Shown here: one piece after another, positions 57,429-61,428 of the stretch | Layout: each line of letters begins with the position of its first letter | Numbering within the stretch: position 1 is the first letter of the stretch | Origin: Singulisphaera sp. | GTDB taxonomy: Bacteria > Planctomycetota > Planctomycetia > Isosphaerales > Isosphaeraceae | DNA length: 61,428 nt | Direction: 5' to 3' | Assembly (NCBI GenBank): GCA_027451445.1 | Contig: DAIDJG010000068.1 | Location: 1 to 61,428, forward strand | Program-made: the position numbers and the translations under genes | The notes under the pieces: model-generated | What the model saw: only the letters and a program-made list of their open reading frames with translations | The model's database searches: none | Told to the model about the DNA's origin: nothing

Positions 57429-57902
57429 TCACCGAGGCAGACCGACGAACAGTCGGTTCGGCCTAATCTGAGCGCGACCGCGCTGAAAGTCGAACCCCAC
57501 GTGAAAATATCGGAAGAAGCCAGTATGGCCGAGCGTGACTCTCGCCTGCTCCTCTTCGGAGTCACTTTCCGAATCGCGAATAAACGCGACACGGGCGGTC
57601 CACACCCAGGATTTCGGAGATTGGCGAAGCTCAAAGACAACGGATCCAAAATAGCCGATGGCGTCGCCGCCTAAGCCGCGAAACACGACAGGAACCGACT
57701 TGTCTACTTTAATCCCGAGCCGCCGAGCGACCGACAACGACATCTTGGTGTCATCAGCTCCCGTGTCCAGGAGGCCGAGATACGGCCTCCTCGGGCCCGA
57801 CACCTCCGCTCCGATCCAGAGCGGAACCTTAGGCCGATAGATAAACCCGGATGGATAATCCAGCGTCGGCTGGATTTCCTCGCGACGAAACTTGAAAATC
57901 AT
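57429..57902 (-). CDS. Retropepsin-like aspartic protease
   Basis: A 157-residue protein with the retroviral-type active-site motif LLDTGADDT (catalytic Asp46, DTGAD), flanked by strands typical of clan AA proteases, and a second half-site-like segment ARVTLGHTGFFRYFHVGFDF near the C terminus. It should act as a dimer if active. Its ATG overlaps the stop of the DUF5678-like gene by four bases (ATGA), so the two are translationally coupled. Confidence 0.8.
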   Translation of the reverse strand: MIFKFRREEIQPTLDYPSGFIYRPKVPLWIGAEVSGPRRPYLGLLDTGADDTKMSLSVARRLGIKVDKSVPVVFRGLGGDAIGYFGSVVFELRQSPKSWVWTARVAFIRDSESDSEEEQARVTLGHTGFFRYFHVGFDFQRGRAQIRPNRLFVGLPR

Positions 57903-58123
57903 TGCCGATAACGGAACGAATGGAATTCAAGCATGGGTTCGGCCTCACCGTTTTTCGCGGCGTTCCGTTCTGCTTCCTCGATCGTGTCACCGGAACCCAC
58001 AATGTGCATACCATCGTTGGTCCATGCCACCCATTTTCCCGCTAGGCTGAGCGGCAGGATATCGGGTTCCTGTTCCACCGTTGCAGCGTCGGTCTTTTTG
58101 GGACGGGTGCTCTTCTTGGACAT
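57899..58123 (-). CDS. Small DUF5678-like protein
   Basis: A 74-residue protein. The core LAGKWVAWTNDGMHIVGSGD and TIEEAERNAAKNGE matches the 'GKWVA...G..I..SG.t..eA...A' pattern of DUF5678. It starts with a basic stretch (KKSTRPKK). An aaggagg precedes the ATG at 58123. Coupled to the retropepsin-like gene; possibly its partner or substrate. Confidence 0.7.
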   Translation of the reverse strand: MSKKSTRPKKTDAATVEQEPDILPLSLAGKWVAWTNDGMHIVGSGDTIEEAERNAAKNGEAEPMLEFHSFRYRQ

Positions 58124-58192
58124 GAAGGCCTCCTTCCACTCGGACGAATCTCCGGGTTCCGCGTGCTCACGCGGAGGTGACAGTCTCCTCCG

Positions 58193-59482
58193 TTATTCTA
58201 CCGTCTCTCGCTCGCGACGGGAGACACGATATTCCCGTTCCACCAACCGATCAAAAAGCTCCGCCAGGCGAGGAAGCGTGACGTCCTGGTCGTACCGCTC
58301 CCGGATCAGATCCGCCGCGGCGTCACCGAGGGGACGAAACGCCTCGGGCTCATCCAGCACTCGCAGCGCTTGCAGGCTCCAGGCCCCCGCGTCGTTGGGA
58401 TCGAGCAGCAGGCCATTGACCTCGTGCGTGATGACCTCCCGGCACGGGGCGGAATCAGAGGCAAGGACGACGGAGCCGCAGGACATGGCTTCAAGGACGG
58501 AGCGCGCGACGGGATACACACGGCTGGGGGCGATGTGAAGGTCGCTCGCCGCAAGCACTTCGGCGACCGCCATGCGGGGCTTGTTGCCGAGCATCCAGAA
58601 GCGGTCGGTGTCGTAGATCGGATCCTGGGCCCGGAGGAGTGCCGGATAGTCCTTCTGATGGAAATCGATATCGAGTCCGCGCCGGACGACCGATTCGCCT
58701 ACGACCACGCACAGGACGTCCGAGCGGGCGCGGAGGAGCGTGTTCGCCAGGCTCCAAAATCGGTCAAAGCCCCGGAGACGTTCGAGCGTCTGGGCTACGA
58801 ACGTGACAACCCGCGCTCCTTCCGGGATGGGGCGCCCTTGAATCATCCGGGGGCCACTGCGTGGGCGGGGCGCGAAGAGGCGGGTGTCGACGCCGTCGTG
58901 GAGCACCTCAAAGTCAGCGCGGTATTCGGCCGGAAAAAGGTCGCGTTGCCACGTGGTGGGCGTCCAGGGGAGATCGCAGTTTTCGAGGTCGAGCAGTTCG
59001 ATCGCGCTGGCCGAGCGCCTCCAGTGGAAGTAGGCTGCGGGGGTGTGCGGGCCCGCTTCATCGGCCAGATCGAATTCCCGCGGTTGATTGTAGTAGTCAA
59101 AGAAGTTGACGACGGGCGCTCCCGGGCGATACACCGGAGCAAACAGCGACGACCCCAGTCCGGTTGACCGGCCGATGATCAGATCGATCGGCTTCGGCCG
59201 GTTGACCTCGAGAACTTCCCAGCAGCCGTACGAATAACACAGGCTGCGCTCGAGCAACCGATGCCATGGCGCGGACGGCTCTCGTGCGACGCCGCCGACG
59301 TTGAACACCGAGACGTTCAGGCCCTTCGCCATCGAAGGAGGCCAGAATTCGGGCGGGTCCGCGGTGTGGCAGTAGAACCAGCACCGATACCCCCGTCGGC
59401 GCACGAACCAGTCGGCCACCGCGCCCAGGCGGCCCGGGAAATGAGGCTCGACCCAGAGCAGATTCAGCGGCGGTGGAGGCAT
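58193..59482 (-). CDS. Family 4 glycosyltransferase, second copy
   Basis: A 429-residue GT-B glycosyltransferase. N-terminal LLWVEPHFPGRLGAVADWFV; C-terminal RVVTFVAQTLERLRGFDRFW and AMSCGSVVLASDSAPCREVI, parallel to the motif in the 56.1-kb copy. Related paralogues flank the retropepsin/DUF5678 pair, suggesting duplication within an insertion between rpsG and fusA. No export signal. Confidence 0.9.
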   Translation of the reverse strand: MPPPPLNLLWVEPHFPGRLGAVADWFVRRRGYRCWFYCHTADPPEFWPPSMAKGLNVSVFNVGGVAREPSAPWHRLLERSLCYSYGCWEVLEVNRPKPIDLIIGRSTGLGSSLFAPVYRPGAPVVNFFDYYNQPREFDLADEAGPHTPAAYFHWRRSASAIELLDLENCDLPWTPTTWQRDLFPAEYRADFEVLHDGVDTRLFAPRPRSGPRMIQGRPIPEGARVVTFVAQTLERLRGFDRFWSLANTLLRARSDVLCVVVGESVVRRGLDIDFHQKDYPALLRAQDPIYDTDRFWMLGNKPRMAVAEVLAASDLHIAPSRVYPVARSVLEAMSCGSVVLASDSAPCREVITHEVNGLLLDPNDAGAWSLQALRVLDEPEAFRPLGDAAADLIRERYDQDVTLPRLAELFDRLVEREYRVSRRERETVE

Positions 59483-59531
59483 CGTCGGCGAATCCTACCC
59501 GACTTGGCGTTGAGACTCACGCGAAGCTATG

Positions 59532-59685
59532 AGTCTGTCCCGGAAGTGGAGCGGAGCCTGAAAAGGGGGACTGGCTCCGAGTCTTCGAGGTGCCTGTCCC
59601 CCTTTTCTGGCTCTGGCGGAGCGGGCGTGGAAAATGAGGACATGCACCGTTCCATTTCCACGCGTCCGAGACTGTGGGACAGGTT
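59532..59685. repeat. Double-hairpin dispersed repeat, degraded copy
   Basis: Same orientation and order as the element at 1-173. The left terminus agtctgtccc is identical; the next 60 bases are nearly identical (hairpin 1 with substitutions), but hairpin 2 has lost part of its left arm and most of its loop, and the right terminus reads gggacaggtt instead of gggacagact. It lies directly downstream of rpsG, at one edge of the insertion that separates rpsG from fusA. Confidence 0.8.
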
Positions 59686-59690
59686 CTAAG

Positions 59691-59731
59691 ACGGAGCGGT
59701 GTCCGTCGTTCCCAGCGGACCGCCGCTCCGT
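59691..59731 (-). terminator. Stem-loop after rpsG
   Basis: ACGGAGCGG (59691-59699) pairs perfectly with CCGCTCCGT (59723-59731), with an inner TCC/GGA. It is 28 bases beyond the rpsG stop; no T run, so a weak terminator at best. Confidence 0.4.
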
Positions 59732-59759
59732 GTGTCTCATCGCGGGCTTTGAGGCGTGC

Positions 59760-60233
59760 TCACCACGCGAAGTGGGCAAATGCCTTGTTCGCGTCGGCCA
59801 TGCGGTGCACGTTTTCGCGACGGGTGATGGCGGCACCTTCGCGGTTGTACGCCGCCAGCAACTCGTCAGCGAGCTTGATCGCCATCGGGCGCCCTTTCTT
59901 TTCGCGGGCGGCCATCAGGATCCAGCGGATCGAAAGCGTCTGCTGGCGGGTCTTGTTGACCTGCATCGGCACCTGATACGTGGCACCACCGACGCGCTTC
60001 GAGCGCACCTCAATGATCGGCTTGACGTTCTCGACCGCCCGGGTGAATACCTCGATGGGGTTCTCGTTCGGCAAGCGTTTTTCGATGAGCCCCATCGCGT
60101 CGTAGAAGACCTTTTGCGCAACGCTCTTCTTGCCGTCGTGCATCAGGCAATTCATGAACTTGCTCGCCAGTTTCGAACCGAAACGGGGATCGGGGCGAAG
60201 CTGGGACTTGCTGGCGGTGAACTTGCGGGCCAT
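59760..60233 (-). CDS. rpsG: Ribosomal protein S7
   Basis: Small-subunit protein uS7, 157 residues: [40 protein letters not shown], and the C-terminal [12 protein letters not shown]. Follows rpsL by about 130 bases. fusA, normally next, is 5.9 kb away. Confidence 0.97.
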   Translation of the reverse strand: MARKFTASKSQLRPDPRFGSKLASKFMNCLMHDGKKSVAQKVFYDAMGLIEKRLPNENPIEVFTRAVENVKPIIEVRSKRVGGATYQVPMQVNKTRQQTLSIRWILMAAREKKGRPMAIKLADELLAAYNREGAAITRRENVHRMADANKAFAHFAW

Positions 60234-60363
60234 GCGCGTTCGTCTCGTCCTGGAAGGTTCGCCGCTCCGGGTGAGTGACCGTCATGGGACGCACCCACCG
60301 TGGCGGAAGCCAGAACCTTGTTTCGTAAGGGACCCTTAATCAAATACGGCAACGACGATCGTT

Positions 60364-60768
60364 TTACTTCTTCTTGGGTGCGCCCTTGGCCGGCGCAGCG
60401 CTCTTGGCCTTGGCCCCGTACTTGGAGCGGGCCTGCTTGCGATCCGCGACGCCCAGGCTGTCGAGCACGCCTCGGACGATGTGATAGCGAACGCCCGGCA
60501 AGTCGCGGACGCGGCCGCCACGTACGAGGACGATCGAGTGTTCCTGCAGGTTGTGCCCTTCGCCACCGATGTAGGCCGTGATCTCCTTGCCGTTCGAGAG
60601 CCGGACACGCGCCACCTTCCGGAGTGCGGAGTTCGGTTTCTTGGGCGTCATCGTCTTGACCTGGAGGCAGACCCCGCGCTTGAACGGGCACTTCTCGAGC
60701 ACCGGCGACTTGGTCTTGTAGACCACCGGTCGGCGCGGTTTCCGAACGAGCTGGTTAATTGTGGGCAT
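60364..60768 (-). CDS. rpsL: Ribosomal protein S12
   Basis: Small-subunit decoding-centre protein uS12, 134 residues: [40 protein letters not shown] (the streptomycin-site Lys of PKKPN is wild type) and [18 protein letters not shown] Lys/Ala tail ([14 protein letters not shown]) is extra. First gene of the split str operon; promoter at 60937-60964. Confidence 0.97.
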   Translation of the reverse strand: MPTINQLVRKPRRPVVYKTKSPVLEKCPFKRGVCLQVKTMTPKKPNSALRKVARVRLSNGKEITAYIGGEGHNLQEHSIVLVRGGRVRDLPGVRYHIVRGVLDSLGVADRKQARSKYGAKAKSAAPAKGAPKKK

Positions 60769-60867
60769 GAGTCAAATCGTTCCCTTCAGCCCGGCCCCTG
60801 GGATCAGGGACAAGGCCGGAGTAGTCCTGTCGCGGGATGGCGTGCCGGCGTCCCTATCACTTCACCC

Positions 60868-60919
60868 AAAAAAAGAACCGGGCCGGTTCGAAGCATCGCG
60901 CACGATGCAACCGGTCCGG
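60868..60919 (-). promoter_or_regulatory. Attenuator-like hairpin in the rpsL leader
   Basis: Arms 60878-60888 and 60909-60919 pair (11 bp with one G-T), with an inner 60893-60898/60903-60908 stem and a 4-base bulge. On the minus strand the hairpin is followed by two bases and then T7 (60874-60868). It begins about 11 nt after the predicted start site, so it would act as a terminator inside the rpsL leader. Confidence 0.65.
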
Positions 60920-60936
60920 ACAACGCCGAAGCAAGT

Positions 60937-60964
60937 AGTGTACCGCTCGCCGACTTCTTGTCAA
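60937..60964 (-). promoter_or_regulatory. Sigma-70 promoter for rpsL
   Basis: On the minus strand: TTGACA (60964-60959), 16-base spacer, TACACT (60942-60937). The -35 is perfect and the -10 matches at four positions. Start expected near 60930, giving a leader of about 160 nt before the rpsL ATG. Confidence 0.75.
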
Positions 60965-61041
60965 TACGAACGAACGTGATTTGGGGCATGCCCTCGCGTC
61001 CGAGTACCGTCCGCGAACTGGTTGGCCTGCAGCCACGCCGC

Positions 61042-61047
61042 TATAAT
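61042..61047 (+). promoter_or_regulatory. -10 box of tyrS
   Basis: TATAAT, 62 bases before the tyrS ATG. No good -35 at normal spacing (TTGGCC at 61022 is 14 bases away). Confidence 0.45.
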
Positions 61048-61108
61048 GTCCCAATCGTGGGAAAAGGGTTGGATTCTTCGAAAACTCAAGAGTTGTGGTG
61101 ACCGGCTG

Positions 61109-61428
61109 ATGGGAATCGTGGCGACTGACCGTCCGAATGCTTTTGATATCCTGGTTGAACGCGGATTCGTCAAACAGGTCACAGACGAAACTGCGCTCAA
61201 GCCATTGCTTGGCAAGGAGCGCGTGACCTTCTACATCGGGTTCGACCCGACGGCGGACAGTCTCCACGCCGGCAGTCTCATGCCCATCATGGCGATGGCC
61301 CACCTCCAACAGGCAGGACATCGGCCGATTGCGATCATTGGGGGAGGAACCACCATGATCGGCGATCCCAGTGGGAAAACCGAGCTCCGACGGCTCATGA
61401 CGGCTGAGGAGATCGACGCGAACGGCAC
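61109..61428 (+). CDS. tyrS: Tyrosyl-tRNA synthetase, N-terminal part
   Basis: The frame from ATG 61109 stays open to the end of the window (106 full codons), so the gene is cut off. It encodes [20 protein letters not shown], the class I signature region (HAGS in place of HIGH, tyrosine site YIGFDPTA), then [20 protein letters not shown]. TyrS charges tRNA-Tyr. Divergent from rpsL across a 340-base intergenic region holding promoters for both. Confidence 0.93.
   Translation, partial: MGIVATDRPNAFDILVERGFVKQVTDETALKPLLGKERVTFYIGFDPTADSLHAGSLMPIMAMAHLQQAGHRPIAIIGGGTTMIGDPSGKTELRRLMTAEEIDANG

Overview
The window looks like the chromosome of a GC-rich member of the Planctomycetota. The evidence is three DUF1501/DUF1549-DUF1553 proteins with Tat or Sec leaders, an N-terminal 'LEWLEDRKLLS' motif of the planctomycete extracellular type, DUF4058 and Uma2 proteins, a TPR-bearing Ser/Thr kinase, a ThuA-domain protein, and zinc-type ribosomal proteins. 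The family is not resolved (Isosphaeraceae or Gemmataceae-like is a guess). I see no rRNA, tRNA, CRISPR array or intact transposase.

Region 1 (1-33.6 kb) is mixed accessory and housekeeping DNA. In order it holds: a double-hairpin repeat element; a truncated ECF sigma gene; purN; a small membrane protein; a secreted PHP-like protein; a ThuA protein; a PhzF isomerase; a CPBP protease; a secreted hypothetical; a very large membrane-bound sigma-54 activator (PDZ, multi-TM, GAF, AAA+, Fis HTH); an alpha/beta hydrolase; an HD phosphohydrolase; a 480-nt structured RNA or leader upstream of the DAHP synthase gene; a DUF1549/1553-DUF1501 operon whose first gene is frameshifted near its 3' end; an ECF sigma/anti-sigma pair; a Gly/Pro/Asn/Gln-repeat surface protein followed at once by a kinase-TPR gene; a zinc-ribbon coiled-coil giant; a lone DUF1501 gene; rtcA; a lipoprotein; and a Tat-exported squalene-cyclase-like repeat protein.

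Region 2 (33.6-50.7 kb) is the ribosomal protein supercluster, all on the minus strand. In transcription order it runs rpsJ, rplC, rplD, rplW, rplB, rpsS, rplV, rpsC, rplP, rpmC, rpsQ, rplN, rplX, rplE, rpsN, rpsH, rplF, rplR, rpsE, rplO, secY, map, rpmJ, rpsM, rpsK, rpsD, rpoA, rplQ, then a HIT hydrolase. rpmD (L30), adk and infA are missing from their usual places. A good sigma-70 promoter precedes rpsJ.

Region 3 (51-61.4 kb) is the str operon, but broken apart: rpsL-rpsG are separated from fusA by about 5.9 kb. That stretch carries two related glycosyltransferases flanking a retropepsin-like protease/DUF5678-like pair, small hypotheticals and a Uma2 gene. tuf is absent, and DUF4058 lies between fusA and rpsJ. 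A second copy of the double-hairpin repeat sits right after rpsG. rpsL has a consensus promoter followed within about 11 nt by a terminator-like hairpin with a T7 run, suggesting attenuation. The window ends inside tyrS, transcribed divergently from rpsL.

The best candidates for something undescribed are the structured RNA/leader upstream of aroF (13.17-13.65 kb), the double-hairpin repeat family, the rpsL leader attenuator, and the membrane-bound PDZ-GAF-sigma-54 activator.
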